A stretch of DNA of 64,000 nucleotides, taken from assembly GCA_905221605.1 (NCBI GenBank), contig CAJNDS010002125.1:139809-203808 (forward strand). Reading direction: 5' to 3'. The position numbers and the translations under genes were made by a program. This DNA is from Symbiodinium natans (taxonomy: Eukaryota; Sar; Dinophyceae; Suessiales; Symbiodiniaceae). Shown one piece after another: positions 1-11,234 of this stretch. The notes beneath the pieces were generated by a model, which was not told the origin of the DNA, searched no databases, and saw only the letters and a program-made list of their open reading frames with translations. The first letter of the stretch is position 1. Each line of letters opens with the position of its first letter.

Positions 1-17
1 TAGAAAAGAGGGTCTCA

Positions 18-100
18 GGGATGCTCCCACTTATACTAGCAGTCCTTAATAGGGATTTATTATAAAGAACTGCAATCCCGAATGACGGGGGAACATCCCA
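18..100. mobile_element. Introner-like element, family A (copy 1)
   Basis: The ends are inverted copies of GGGATGTTCCCCCTTAT and enclose an AGTCCTTAATAGGGAT core. This copy is decayed in its right arm. Family A recurs at 1641, 21194, 42350, 47511 and 61670, with half copies at 50817, 58321 and 59367. Confidence 0.6.
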
Positions 101-1584
101 ACCCATATCCTAGCATCGCTCCACACACACTAAACGTTTCAACCCCGGCTCTGAAGACCCGCTGTCCTGCGACATCTGTGCTCACGAGGCCGACATCTCA
201 CTGTGATTGGGCCCTAAACTTGCCCTAAACCCTTTTTTGTTGCATCCGGGCTTGGGGAGTCGGCCCAGAATGGTCAGGAAGTCGTGGTGATTAAGGGCCC
301 TAAACCCTACACCCTTTGAGGGGGGTTTTTTGCCCCGCACACAACGCATAAACGTTGTGGCTTCACGCTGATTCAGGTCTTCAGGTCTGTTGCGTGGTTG
401 TCATTTCTGAGGGTTCATGATGACGTTCGGCATCATGCGCAGACACCTTGCTAGCACCGTAGGTTGCATTGTCTGGAATGCAGCTCCTCTGATACGAACT
501 GCGGGGGCGGCGGAGCTCGAATTCAGACACACAAGGTCACAGGGTGATTAAACCCTCTTTCTCTCTCTCACGTTCTAAACCCTAATCCCCAAACCCTAAA
601 CCCTAAAACCTAAACCCTATCCGAAGCCCGAACTTCCCCATGCCCTCAAAAGATGGGCCCTCGCCGGCGGCGTGTGTACTTTGTGACCTTAGGGGGGGGA
701 CAAGCAACCACGAAACCACAGAAGCAACGGTAGCAGGCTGCCCCTCGTGTTGTATTGCTACAGGATCTTGCAGCGTGATGTTGAACCCTAAGCCCTAAAC
801 CCTAAACCCTAAACCCTCCTTGAGCCCAAAGGGACTGGTCAAGAGTATCGGCTCTTTCTAATTCCACGCTGGTGGGCAGAAGTGGCCCTCGGTCTCTCTG
901 CTGGCCGGCAAAGCATCCAGAATGTTTCTTGCTCAGTCCCCAATGCTCGTCCAAATCCACAGGCTATTTCAAACGTTCCCTTGGAAATTATTCGAGAATA
1001 GCGCACGATGGGGATCACCGCAACGTGGGCTGCCGGGTTCTGGATGCTTCGCCCTTATCTGATCCTTGAGCCTGCCAGGGAGGTGAGGTTATAGACTTGC
1101 TGAGTCTAGGGTGAAAGGGCGTGATATGCTGTCATAAGGGCGCGGTCGCAGATATATTTCCCCCCTGTCGACGGCTCTACTGGGCACAAACTTAGCGCCA
1201 GCAGCGGGGATGCTGTAGGGAACCTTGCTCATGCCCCAACCGGCCCAGAGCCGGAACTGACATCCTTGCCTCAAGGTGACTTCGTGACTATCATGGCTGG
1301 AAAGGGCATGCCGTCAAACAGCTCGCTGCAGGAAGACCGTCCAACAAATCTGCTACTTTATCGTTTAGCGTCTCTACTCCTCAGCCAAAAGGGTGGACTT
1401 TGTTGGGACTGAACTTCTTTTCCTTCGGTGTATAGTTACCATTATTACTCTTCGTAACACGTGAGTGCAACAGACGTCCGGCAACACTGGCTCTCCAGGC
1501 TCTCCACACACCCGTGGTCTTCCTTCAGTAAGCCGAGATTTTTTACACAGAAGCGGCAGCTGCTGAAAGCTGGAGCTGTGCCAA
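101..1584. other. No confident gene; telomere-like repeats and weak ORFs
   Basis: Contains short CCCTAAA runs near 590-615 and 790-815. Weak plus-strand frames lie at 147-206 (20 codons with two Cys, ending in TGA), 417-551 (45 codons) and 872-1069. None shows a domain, and none fits the minus-strand trend, so I do not call them genes. Confidence 0.4.
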
Positions 1585-3240
1585 ACTCACTGAGCTAAGC
1601 TCAGGCGTCCGACTTGTCTGCAGGCTATCGTCACAACTTTGAGATGTGCCCCCTTGAATACTAACGGTCCTTGATAGGGATAAGAATAGGGGGTAGTATA
1701 ATCCCTCTTAATATGAATTATTAATTAAGGACTGCTAGGATAAGGGGGAACATCCCAAATCACAGCTCGTCAATCACGTTGATGTGCACGCTCTTCACAG
1801 ACTGAGGCTGGATGTGGCAGCGAACCACCTGCTCTTGGGAGCCCATCCTTGGATGACTTCTGGACCCCTCCTAAAAAGTCTTAACTTTTAGGCTCCTTAT
1901 TGTAGTTTCTACAAAAAGCCCAAAAGGTTAAAGTCCTAAGTGCCAGCCAGAAGAAAGCCAAGCATCTTTGTCTGAGCACAGTCCTTCCAGCACCGTCAGA
2001 TAAGGTACTTCAGCCTTACCTAACTGACGCGAAATAGACCCTGACATGCACGTCCTTGCAAGCACCACACAGGCCCAGTCCCAGAGACCTCTTACGTAGG
2101 GTGCTTTAAAGTCGGGCAAGTTTTAGAGCTTGAAATGGTTATAACTTCTAAGCTTCTTTGTACTTCTGACCAAGCTTTCAACCCTAAACCGACTTCCAAG
2201 AACGTCACTTTCTGCAGGTCCTCCTGGTGGACGGGAACTGGCAGCTGCAACTTCTTGGCGCTGTGGCCTCAGAGGTACCAGGTGCAGCTGATGATCCCTG
2301 AAAGCTGAAGGGGTTCAGTGTTTCGGGCTTATGGTCCCTAGCGTGTTTTTTGAAACCTCTGAACCCTGCTCTGAACCCTCAAATCCCTAGCGGTCTCGAA
2401 GCCTTCCTCTACCCTGTTGAGCGGCCTTTAGGGATTTGGGGTTTAGGGTTTCAAGTTTAGGGTGTAGGGTTTGGGTCTCCCCGACCCTCGTGCAAACCTC
2501 CAACCTTGTGAGGGTTTTCTTGAGCGCCTGCAGGAAAACGCTTCGGAGCCGTAGAGTCCGTAGAGATTGGGCAGAGGTACTTGGAAGTTCATGAGTAACC
2601 CAATAAATTAGTCCCTCCTCCTCCTTCCCCGCCCGCAAAGTCGTTTTGCTTTGGTTGTTAGATATACTTGCGTTACAGTTGCAGTGGCTCACAGCAAAAG
2701 TTGGGCTACATACAAGTAAAGGTCGTTTTGTTTTGGTTGTTAGACATATTTGCGTTACAGTTGCAGTGGCTCACAGCAAAAGATGGGCTGCATACAAGCA
2801 CGCGTGAACCTCCGAGTAGAGTTGCTTCAGACGTGTGAGGTGGCTGGGTGGCTGCTGGAACAGCACTGGGGCTTTGGCTGCTGTCCTCCTTGGAGAAGAA
2901 CTCCACATAGCCGCCTGGGCTGTCCGACTGCTGTAGCTTTTTTCTAAGATCGACATATCTTGGGAGCGGAGAACATGACATGCTCGAGCTGCCTTTGTAA
3001 GGGGGGGATTCAAGCGATCTTGCCATGGCGATAGGACTGAAGACGAAGCCAACCTGTAGCCTAAACTGCAAAAGACGCCGGAGTACTAGCAGGCCCTATG
3101 CTTTTGCGTTGGGGACTTCGAGTACCCGGTCGAGCCGGGCTTTCTTTTGCCCCAGAAGGGCACACAACAGGCTGCTGTGCTCTTCAAGGCCCACCAGCCG
3201 CATGACGTATGACGCCCGGCCACGCGGCCCAACCCTGAAC
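1585..3240 (-). CDS. Multi-exon gene, product not recognised
   Basis: A run of minus-strand segments with coding character, separated by repeats: about 3240-3099, 3054-2800 (Ser/Gln-rich, contains YVDLRKKLQQSDSPGGYVEF), 2600-2485, 2275-2192, 2110-1941, 1862-1758 (contains VKSVHINVIDEL) and 1640-1585. A family J element separates the 2110 and 1862 segments; a family A element separates the last two. Removing A2 as a GA-AG intron joins DEL to FVTIACRQVGRLSLAQ and a stop. I see no known domain. Borders of the upstream exons and the start codon are uncertain, and this could be more than one gene. Confidence 0.4.
1641..1756. mobile_element. Introner-like element, family A (copy 2)
   Basis: Well-preserved inverted ends (GAGATGTGCCCCCTT and AAGGGGGAACATCCC). 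TGTGA-like sequences on both sides may be a target-site duplication. It separates two coding-like segments of the minus-strand gene. Confidence 0.65.
1871..1940. mobile_element. Introner-like element, family J
   Basis: 70-bp unit with inverted ends: CTAAAAAGTCTTAACTTTTA on the left, TTAAAGTCCTAAG on the right. It lies between two coding-like minus-strand segments, and its minus-strand end reads TTTTTAG, a usable 3' splice site. Confidence 0.5.
2640..2800. repeat. 82-bp tandem duplication
   Basis: Two near-identical units start at 2640 and 2722, each GTCGTTTTG...TTGGTTGTTAGA...GCAGTGGCTCACAGCAAAAG. They lie between coding-like segments of the minus-strand gene, probably inside an intron. Confidence 0.85.
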
Positions 3241-3447
3241 CCTAAACACTTACTCCGGTTAGACCAGAAGCTGCAACTAGGTGGAAAATGCAAAACATCT
3301 CCAATGTCCTAGTTCATTCTAGTGGGCCGGGACGATGAAGTAAGGAAGGTAGCTTGCTTACTAGGTCTTAGTAGGGAAGCATGGAATCAAGTGACAGATA
3401 GATGCCCTTAAACCCTAAACCCTCAACCCGAAACCGCGGATCAAAGG

Positions 3448-3573
3448 GGGTTCATCCTGCTTCGGCTCTCAGGGCAGAATCTCCAGCCGAGATTCCCCCG
3501 ATCTTCCCAAGCTCCACCCCCTGGGGGCTGACCTGTGGCTTAGGGTGGCAGCGGAGCGAGAAGTCGGAGGCAT
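3448..3573 (-). CDS. Exon candidate, unknown product
   Basis: 42 sense codons on the minus strand, open from a Thr-Asn-His start to TGA, including CHPKPQVSPQGVELGKIGG. No domain recognised. The TGA may be a true stop or lie in an intron that begins with GA. Confidence 0.35.
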
Positions 3574-3598
3574 GGTTGGTGATTTTCATTTTTTTTTT

Positions 3599-3619
3599 TT
3601 GGGGGGGGGGGGGGGGGGG
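3599..3619. repeat. Poly-T / poly-G tract
   Basis: A run of T is followed by about 20 G. Similar homopolymer pairs occur inside family B elements elsewhere. Length is likely unstable in reads. Confidence 0.8.
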
Positions 3620-4304
3620 TTGACTGGACGGCTCTTCAAGGGCTACTTGGAAGGTTATGACTTTGAGATGCGTCCGTTTGAGTAACTGGAACTGATCATG
3701 ATGTCCCAGAAGTAGTTCAGGGGAACGTTAAGATTTCCAGGGTTCGAGTTCGGCTAAAGTGTGGGGGTTTGGGGTGTCGACTCTCGCGCTCGCACACGGC
3801 GGGCAAGGCTTCGGAGGTGTTCTGCCGGGCGAGCCCTTGATTTGTTTGGGTGCATACGGGCCCCTGTGGCGGTTGAAGGGTGGTAATTGGGGGAAGGAGG
3901 CCAAGGCACCTGCGGGGTTCAGAAAGACACAAGATGTTAAATTTAAACTCTAAACTCCAAACCCTAAACCCCAACCCAAAAAAGACAAAATGCTGCACTG
4001 AGGGGGGGGGGGGCCTTCGGATTGAGAGGAGGTCAGAACGACCCCTTCCCCCCTGGGCCCTTTTACCCTAAACCCTGAACCCCTAAGCCCCGAGTTCCCG
4101 AAGCCCCGAATGCTTAAAGCGATGTCGCTCAGAAGCGGGGCCTGCCAGGGTCGACGGAGGAGCCATTTTTGAACATGGGTTGTTTAAGCTTCTTTTTTTG
4201 CCGCATGCCAAGCAGCCTCAAGCCCGCGGGGTTTAGGGTTTAGGGTTTAAGCCCCTTGTCCTTTAGGGAGGGACATGGGTGTAGGGTTTCGGGTTTAGGG
4301 TTGA

Positions 4305-4394
4305 ACCGAGGCACGATGTCCAGGTACTCGCTCCGGGACATGTCTGCGGATGCCAGGCGCCAGAAGGGCTTCGCGGCTTTGGGCTGCACGACGA
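4305..4394 (-). CDS. Exon candidate, unknown product
   Basis: A good 3' splice site (CTCCATCTCAG) precedes 30 open codons including KPFWRLASADMSRSEYLDIV. The downstream edge runs straight into CCCTAAA-type repeats. Product not recognised. Confidence 0.45.
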
Positions 4395-4756
4395 CCTGAG
4401 ATGGAGCAAAAGGTCTTTGGGAGGGATTGCTTTGTTCTTTTTTGCTTATTATCATTTCGTTTTATTTTTTTTCGGGGGGGGAGTTATTTTTTTTTGAGCC
4501 TTAAGCTAAAACTCCAAACTTCGGGGCGGTAAGGTCTTTCTTTGGGCCATCCACCGTGAAGAAGGGCTTTGAACCAGGGCAAAGCCCAACAAATGGCTTC
4601 CCCACGCCCGGGCTTGACCTTACTGAGCCCGACCTAACACCAACTGGGGGCAAAATTAACCATCCAGAGCCACCTCCACTTCTGCATGATGCAGCCGTAT
4701 TCCCTAGTACTGGCAGCAGATACGCCCTGCCAGAGACGGACCCCTAAACTAAACTC

Positions 4757-5060
4757 TTGGATCCTCGAAGCTGTGCGCCCAGGCACCGGCGTCGCACCAG
4801 CAGGCGCCTGCTCCGCAGCACGCGCCACGGGAAGCGCGCGGGTGGTGCTGGGCGCGGCGCCTTCCATGCCTGCTTTGCGGCTTAAGTTCATGGATGACCC
4901 CGACCCTATTTGGAGGTTCATGGGCGATCAACCTAACCATGGGCCCCTCGAGATGGAAAACGTTTGGGTGGCAGGTGCCGTGTGCAGGGGTTTCATACGC
5001 ACCCAGAACCTTCAAGTGTTCAAGCCAGAAGCTGCTCATGGAGCTCTGTTCTTGCAAATT
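4757..5060 (-). CDS. Two exons split by a family N element, unknown product
   Basis: A short upstream segment (SSMSSFWLE) is interrupted by a family N inverted-repeat element and then continues as an Ala/Pro/Arg-rich stretch (GMEGAAPSTTRALPVARAAE). Low complexity makes function unreadable. A 149-codon plus-strand frame overlaps, but it crosses the element and is less likely. Confidence 0.35.
4909..5016. mobile_element. Introner-like element, family N (copy 1)
   Basis: Inverted ends TTGGAGGTTCATGGG and CCCAGAACCTTCAAG. Other copies: 16715-16825 (best preserved), 24952-25012 (one arm) and 55616-55729. Confidence 0.6.
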
Positions 5061-5145
5061 GCATGGGGTAATTATGGCCTCGTCACCTTAGAGTGCAATA
5101 ATGCCATACGCATAATATGCTGCTCTTCTTGTTGACCACTTCAAA

Positions 5146-5263
5146 CCCCCCCCCCCCCCCACTTCCCCCACTCCCCCCCTCTCTCCTCCCTCTCTCCTCC
5201 TCCCTCTCTCCTCCTCCCTCTCTCCTCCTCCCTCTCTCCTCCCTCTCTCCCTCCCTCCCTCCC
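5146..5263. repeat. Poly-C and CTCCCTCT polypyrimidine tract
   Basis: About 15 C are followed by CTCTCCTCC and CCCTCCCT microsatellite. Frames across it are low complexity only. Confidence 0.9.
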
Positions 5264-5429
5264 CACCCACAAACGGAAAAAGCGAACTTGCAAGCCGCCC
5301 ATGACTCCCAACGATCCGAGAACTGTCAACTTGGGCGGCGAGATATTCTCATTACATTATTATGATACTAGTACATATTGTTTACTACAAAATTTTGATA
5401 TATGATATGATTTGATTATTGGGGTTTAC

Positions 5430-5997
5430 GGTTTACGGTGTGGGGGCTGCCTTCCGCTTCCTGTTCCTCTTCTTGCCACACGGGCTCCGGCATGTCGGAG
5501 AGCTCCTGTCGCAAGACTCTTTCTGAGAAGGTCGGCGCTACAGCCGCTACAGGCTGGCTTCTTGCTACGGACCCAAAAGTGACTTTTGCTAGCAAGGATA
5601 CGATGCTTATTGCAATCAGCGGTATGGCAGCTGTATGGTAGCATGTCCCAGGCTTCCCACATTCCCTCCCACTCAACCCGAGAACTGTATAGATTCTGTA
5701 GCGTTTCCACTCTCGCACTCGCACAAGGCCGGCAAGGCTTCGGTTGGTTCTTGGTCTGAAGTGGTACTGCGTCATCGATGTCAATGGCGCATGTTGCATG
5801 TGTTGACTTGGCTGCTTCAATGGTCTCACGACATAGAGTCTAGGGTTTAGGGTGTCCTGAAGGTCGATCTTCATTTTCTTTTCTTTTTCTTGGGGCGCGG
5901 GGTGTGGGGGCTGGAGGTTTCGTGTTTCGTATTCGGTGGGAGGGGGGTTTGAAAGAAACCCTCTCAACAGACACTGCACCAACAGCTGGCCTTCCAA
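5430..5997 (-). CDS. Long minus-strand frame with two coding-like parts
   Basis: A 193-codon open frame. Its ends look coding: the N-terminal third (QLLVQCLLRGFLSNPPPTEY...) and the C-terminal part (PTFSERVLRQELSDMPEPVW then acidic). The middle contains a dispersed repeat (GACTCTCGCACTCGCACAAGG type, 5706-5742) and telomere-like bases, so it is probably intronic. Product not recognised. Confidence 0.35.
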
Positions 5998-6562
5998 AAT
6001 TTCAGGGCCTTTCTGTGGAGCCTGAACCCGAAACCCTTTCTTCTTGAACCTGGGCTCTGAAGCACTGCCAGAACCCTAAACCCTAAACCCTAAACGCCCT
6101 ACTCGGATGGCCCCTTCCTGCCAGAGGCCCCCAAACGGGTCCATGGACATGGGCCGATTCGGAAAGTTTCCTCGGATTGCGCTTTTTAGGGTTTAGGGTT
6201 TAGCGTTTAATCAAAAAGCTTCTTGCTTCTGGGGGCTTGCAAGCAAGCCTGCAAGTGGGGGAGCCTTGGGTGGGAGATTTCGAGCCCCCGAAGCCCTCAA
6301 CTTGAAACGCCAGAAGCGCTAAACCCGATGAAGTCTCTTTGAAGCTACGGAGGTTTAAGAAAACTCGTAGGGCTGGTTGAGGCCAGTGTTGGCCCAAAGG
6401 CGCCAACGCGCCCGCAACTCGCAACCACACAAATACGAAGCCAGAAGAGGGTTTTAGGGTTTAGAGTGTAGGACCGTCCGCCAAGAAGAATGATCCACTG
6501 CACGATATCATCAGGGCTCTTAAACACCTTCCCCCCCTCCCCCCCCGCAAAAAAAAAAAGAA

Positions 6563-6665
6563 AAGCGGCGGAAGCCTCCCATGAGGATCGGAAGGCCTGC
6601 CGCGCATCCGCAGGTCTCTCACTTTCCGACGTTGGTTTTGGATTCGGCGCAGCTGCTACACCTCA
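6563..6665 (-). CDS. Exon candidate, unknown product
   Basis: About 33 open codons rich in Ala/Ser/Glu (TSESERPADARQAFRSSWEA), after a possible AG acceptor and bounded by a poly-A/C tract. No domain seen. Confidence 0.3.
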
Positions 6666-6917
6666 GTTCCTCTGGCTTGGGATCCAGAAACCCTAAACCC
6701 TAAACCAGGTTTAGGTCTAGCAGACAAAATTTACGAGTACATGAATATCCTACTTACTCAAATTGTGGGTTTACTGGGGCTTACGTTTGCTCTACACCTG
6801 CAGTTGTAGAGCACAAAGCGAAGTGTCTCCTCTACCCCCCCCTACCCTCACGCACCTCCCACACAAAAAAATCCTTTGAGCCCCGCGGCCCTAAAACCCG
6901 AACAAGAAACTCAATAA

Positions 6918-6990
6918 ACTACTATTTGCTCAAGAACCCCAGGAAAAAACACACACACACAATATTCCGATAGAATTCTTCCTTAGAAGG
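6918..6990. mobile_element. Introner-like element, family B, left part only
   Basis: Begins CTACTATTTGCTCAAGAACCCC like other family B elements, followed by a CA run. The matching right end (GGTTCTTAAGCAAATAGTAG) is not found here. Confidence 0.5.
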
Positions 6991-7289
6991 GTAACATAGG
7001 GATTACTATATCTTTACATTTTTCCGGATGGGGTCTGAAGCAAATTAGGAGTAAACCCTAACATCGGAGACGCCTCTCCCCACACCATATCAGATCCTTA
7101 AACCCCTTTAGGCGAACCTCGGAGCCGCGGGCGGCTGCGGAGTTCCTGGCCGCGCTGCCGAGCTTCTTTTTCACTTTTTTTTACTTTGCGGGGGGGAGGG
7201 CTGTGAGGGTGGGGGTGGTGGGTTCAAGCTCTGTTTTTGTTTGTTTTGTGTGTGTGTGTGTATCATATTTCTTCTTTGGAGGGGATCAA

Positions 7290-7442
7290 GATTTTTTTGC
7301 TGTGCGCGCGGGTCTCTGCTCTGTGTACAAATGGGGACCCACCATGGTGGAATCCCCCAAAGGTGTCTCGTGCGACGCGTCCGTTCCCTCGGAGTCTCAG
7401 ACTCGGGGTTTGATTCCTGCCTTTTTACTCCCTCTGCGAAGA
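7290..7442 (-). CDS. Exon candidate, unknown product
   Basis: An open minus-strand segment of about 50 codons, basic and Glu-rich (KRQESNPESETPRERTRRTR), directly downstream of a family O element. No known domain. Confidence 0.35.
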
Positions 7443-7445
7443 CTT

Positions 7446-7580
7446 CCCTTAAGGAATATCACATTCGTAATACTTTGGTATTTCTATGTATTACTGCATT
7501 AGTATCTTGTTAAACTGGTACATTATTCACAACCTTAAACAATGATGCTAAGATGGTTTAAAGTATAATATTCCTCAAGG
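7446..7580. mobile_element. Introner-like element, family O
   Basis: AT-rich 135-bp unit with inverted ends CCTTAAGGAATAT (7447-7459) and ATATTCCTCAAGG (7568-7580). It abuts a coding-like minus-strand segment. Confidence 0.55.
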
Positions 7581-8039
7581 AGTGCTGCTCTCGGGGTTAC
7601 GGGCCTAGAAGTATGGGCTATCTAGGGAACACGAGCCCAGTAGAAAATTTTAAAAGCTGCTTCCGAAATCAACCTCACAGACCCCAAATAAACCCTAAAC
7701 CCCAAAACAACCCTGCACCTTAAACATCCAAAAATCTCAGGGGTGCCCTTTTTTGGCTGGTTGCTTTATAAGGGAACCTTGAACCATAAAAAGGGAAACG
7801 GGTAGCACTGGGCTACCAAGAAACCCTGAACCCTTTCCCCTCAGCCGCCCTAAACCCACCCGCCACCCGACTTTGTTGTCTTTTGGGATACTGACTGTTT
7901 GGTCCTGCATTAGAGGCTCCTGAGAGGCCCCCTGGAGACCCTGAGTCCCGGGCCCCGTTCGCTGTTTTCTGGGGAGCAGGGGTTGGTGCAGGCAGGCCCA
8001 AAAAATGGTTTCCTGGTGGCCCTCACCTGATGGTTCTGG

Positions 8040-8420
8040 TTTGGTTTGGTGGCCCTGGCCCTGGTGGCCCCCGACCCTGACCCACCCTGGCCCTGGTTCT
8101 GGCTTGGCCGCCCTGGCCTCCTCCCTCTTTCTTTGTGGGGTTGGGTCCTGAGAGGCTTGTGCCTGCCTGGTGCCTGGCCGTGGCTTCCGTCAGTTTCTGC
8201 TGTGTTCCCTGGATCTGGCTTCTGGCCTTGCCCCTTTGCGCCACTCCAAGCTGTCTGCGCACCAAAAACCGCCTCTGCTGCTACCTGTCCTGGCCCTGTT
8301 GTCTTCCTGCCTCAATGCTGCACCAATCCAAGCTGCTGCACAGCTTTGTGCCTGGTGCACGCACCTGGCCAGCGTGGCCTGCCCTGTTTCCGTGGCCCTG
8401 GCCAACCAAGACTTGTTCGG
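8040..8420. repeat. CTGGCC/GGTGGCC-rich low-complexity tract
   Basis: Biased GC-rich sequence open in several frames on both strands (Pro/Gly/Gln/Arg-rich on minus, Leu/Cys/Trp-rich on plus). The long frames here reflect composition and are not evidence for a gene, although a low-complexity exon is possible. Confidence 0.5.
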
Positions 8421-8849
8421 TTTTTGTACTGGAGGTCCCCAAAAGGGCGTGAGTGCTGACCCATGTGATGCATTGTAAAAAATAAAAGAAGGTCTTAACT
8501 CCTTGAGATTTGTAAGTGGGCAGTCTTGGGGTGGGTAGGTCTCCAGACTACTCCCGTTGGGCACGCCCTAAACCCTTTATAACCCCTAAGCCCTAAGCCC
8601 AACAATTTCAGGTACCATTCATTCTCGGGCGTCCTTGGCTCCGCGGCGGTCCGCGTCCGCGAAGGCCACCGTCATCCTCAGGGGAGGGTTTAGGGTTGAG
8701 GGTTTCGGATTTAGGGTGTAGGGTTTAGGTGGCTTTTTTTGGGCTTTAGGGTGTTTACGTCTAAGGGCCTACAAGGTGGTTCAAGGGTTTCAAGGGTTTC
8801 AAGGTCTATATCGGGGCTAGGGCGGATTTTGAGTTTAAGGCTTATGGAC

Positions 8850-8957
8850 CTAGAGACTCCCATGCTCGCGCGTGGCAAGGCTTCGGCCCGTTTCCACTTT
8901 ACAACAAGCTCTTTTGCACCTTCAAGAAATGGCGCAATGTTGCACGAGCAATACTCC
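8850..8957 (-). CDS. Exon candidate, unknown product
   Basis: Open segment including CNIAPFLEGAKELVVKWKRA, amphipathic and protein-like. Bounded by telomere-like repeats on the upstream side. No family recognised. Confidence 0.35.
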
Positions 8958-9349
8958 CTAAGCCCCAAACCAAAACCCTAATTTTTAGGATTTCGGGTAT
9001 TTGGGTCCAGCGTGTTTGTTCCAGTGATCTTTGGCTCCCCTACATGTTGCCTACGAGAGCTTGGGGGCTCTCGGGTGTTTCAATTCCTAGCCTTGAGTCT
9101 GAAGGGGTTTGGGAGCCTAATCCCCGAACCCTAAAAACCCCTACAACTCGAAACCCGTTTTGCTTTCAGGCAAAGCTCGACACCCTCAAACCCTGAAACC
9201 CTAAGCCCTTCAAGTTAAAGGCTTGCTACTGCCGAAGTACTCCTTCAAATATCCCTGCATCACTATACCCCACCAACTCCCAAAACAGGACGATATGAGT
9301 AAAATATCACCAAGAACCCCTCCGTTCACGCCAAAGCTGATGTTTTCAG

Positions 9350-9760
9350 GATAGCCCCTGGCTTGTGTGCATCCCGGCAATCCCGCACAAACTTCCAAGC
9401 GACTGTGGTCCGCCGAGGATATCAAAGAGGTCCTTCACCTGAAGTGTTGGAGTGTCGAGGGTTGGAGGGGGTTGAGGCTTCCCCGCCGCCCATTCACAGC
9501 CTGCAGCCTGAAGCATAGGTCTAAACTCAGCCGAGCTGAGTCTGTGAGTGCTAATCTGCAGAATCAGTTGAGTCTGATTTTGCAACTTTCGGCCGGTGGC
9601 AAACTGAATTGGGATGAGTCTTTCTCATGATGTTTCCAAAGCAAGTACCGGTGACTGATCAGGTTCACCTGTCCACCAGACTGTCTACCTACGTTGCAGC
9701 GGTGACATGTGCAGCACGTCTCACTCTTACAGCTGCAAATGGTTAAGAACTCTCGGCGAC
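9350..9760 (-). CDS. Two exon candidates, one Cys-rich, unknown product
   Basis: An upstream segment (about 9745-9585) has a CCTCHRCN cysteine cluster and continues into LISHRYLLWKHHEKD. A second segment (about 9585-9350) reads VKDLFDILGGPQSLGSLCGI. Frames differ, so a splice is needed between them. A zinc-binding role is possible from the cysteines but not shown. Confidence 0.35.
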
Positions 9761-9863
9761 CGATTGCCACACGCATGCACACACACACACACACCAAAAA
9801 AACAAAAAAGAGAGCAGGTAAACCCGAACACCCTACACCCCTCCCTAAGCCCACCCCTCACCC

Positions 9864-9985
9864 CTCACCCTAAACCCCATAAACCCCTAAACCCTGAACC
9901 CTAAACCCCATAAACCCCTAAACCCTGAACCCTGAACCCTAAACCCTAAACTCCCTAAACCCTAAACCCTAAACCCTGAACCCGA
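9864..9985. repeat. Interstitial telomere-like array (CCCTAAA)
   Basis: About 16 heptamers with CCCTGAA and CCCCATAAA variants, in CCCTAAA orientation. Confidence 0.95.
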
Positions 9986-10069
9986 AACAAGCAAGAAGGA
10001 GGAGCCCTGCCTCGCTGGGCGGCTCCATCCTTTATCGGGGGTTTCGAGACTGGTTGCTGCCAGGTGGTG

Positions 10070-10252
10070 GGTAGGGTTTAGGGTTTAGGGTTTAGGGTTT
10101 AGGGTTTAGGGTTTAGGGTTTAGGGTTTAGTGTTTAGGGTTTAGGGTTTAGGGTTTAGGGTTTAGGGTTTAGGGTTTAGGGTTTAGGGTTTAGGGTCTAG
10201 GCTCTAGGCTCTAGGTTTAGGGTTTAGGGTTTAGGCTTTAGGGTTTAGGGTT
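10070..10252. repeat. Interstitial telomere-like array (TTTAGGG)
   Basis: About 25 heptamers in TTTAGGG orientation, with TCTAGGC variants clustered near 10195-10215. It is oriented opposite to the preceding array at 9864. Confidence 0.95.
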
Positions 10253-10559
10253 TCGGGTGTAAGGGGTGGGCATTAAGGGACGAAAGGTGGGACCCTTTTC
10301 CAGCTTTGGGGGTTTAAGGTTTCAGGTTTGGGGCTTAGGTTTGGAGTGCAGGTTTCAGGCAAACTGGTCATTTCGGACAGGCTTGTTACTCTTCAGGTTA
10401 GGGTTTAGGGCTTAAGGTGGGTTCAGGGTACTCTCATGTAGGAACTAGATAAGGGACAATCCTGGCAGGCACTTAACTTTCAGCTTCCACCCATCTCACC
10501 CTCAGACCCGACCTGTTCCTAGGTTTAGGGTTTAGCATCCCCCCCCCCCCCCCTCCCCC

Positions 10560-10644
10560 CACAACCTGTCGGTGGTTGCAATAAGATTCCGTAACGAAGG
10601 GGCCATAAGAGCCCTCTATTTCGAACAGCCAACCTCTGAAGTCT
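10560..10644 (-). CDS. Exon candidate, unknown product
   Basis: 28 open codons including FRGWLFEIEGSYGPFVTESY. Good coding character, no family assigned. Flanked by a poly-C tract and by CCCCTAAA repeats. Confidence 0.4.
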
Positions 10645-10659
10645 GCCGTAAGCCCAAAG

Positions 10660-10760
10660 CCCCTAAACCTCTAAGCCCCTAAGCCCCTAAACCCCCTAAA
10701 ACCCCCTAAAACCCCCTAAAACCCCTAAAACCCCCTAAAACCCCCTAAAACCCCTAAACC
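10660..10760. repeat. CCCCTAAA-type degenerate repeat
   Basis: Runs of CCCCTAAA and CCCCCTAAAA, i.e. 8- and 9-nt relatives of the telomere heptamer. Confidence 0.9.
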
Positions 10761-10764
10761 GCCC

Positions 10765-10866
10765 CCTGAGGGCCAAGTGGCGGATCTTCGGAGCTCTCCG
10801 AGATCGCCGGGTCGGCCGAAGCCTTCGCCCTCTGCCCCGGCTTTGGGGGCACGTCCACCTCTGGGG
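10765..10866 (-). CDS. Exon candidate, unknown product
   Basis: About 34 open codons, acidic and Pro/Ser-rich (AKASADPAISESSEDPPLGP), bounded by telomere-like repeats on both sides. Probably a disordered linker if coding. Confidence 0.35.
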
Positions 10867-11234
10867 GGGTTAGGGGGCTGGGGTTTAGGGGGTTTAGGGG
10901 GTTTAGGGGTTTCGACTCTCACGCTGGCGAAATGCGGGCGAGGACTCTGGTTCGAGCGTCAAGACGTGAAACACACTTGCTTGCTTGCAGCTCAGATCAA
11001 CCCATCCCAGCGCAAATTCCTACAATACAAATCACCTCGTATCCCCGAACCATGCTGAACTCCAGAAGCGCAGCATTCAAGGAGCAGCACCGTACTCTGA
11101 GTCTAGGGCGCCCAAGGCATGTTTAGGGGTTTAGGGGTTTAAGGGCTCAGGGTCCAATATGGTCCAAGATATAAGGTTCAGGGTTTAGGGTGACTTCAAA
11201 AAACAAAATTGGACTCTGCAAGGCTCACAAACTC

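Noticed and set aside
813-827. Spliced-leader remnant (CTTGAGCCCAAAGG)
   Set aside because: Two mismatches in a short match and no ORF in the right place; judged chance.
4686-5135. 149-codon plus-strand ORF
   Set aside because: It reads through a complete family N inverted-repeat element and has no recognisable domain; the minus strand gives a better two-exon model.
5088-5365. Arg/Glu/Gly and Pro/Ser/Leu frames across the CT tract
   Set aside because: Purely microsatellite-driven; no coding sequence outside the tract.
8046-8478. Plus-strand frames of 102-137 codons
   Set aside because: All three frames and the opposite strand are open because of CTGGCC-rich composition; no domain, and neighbours are minus.
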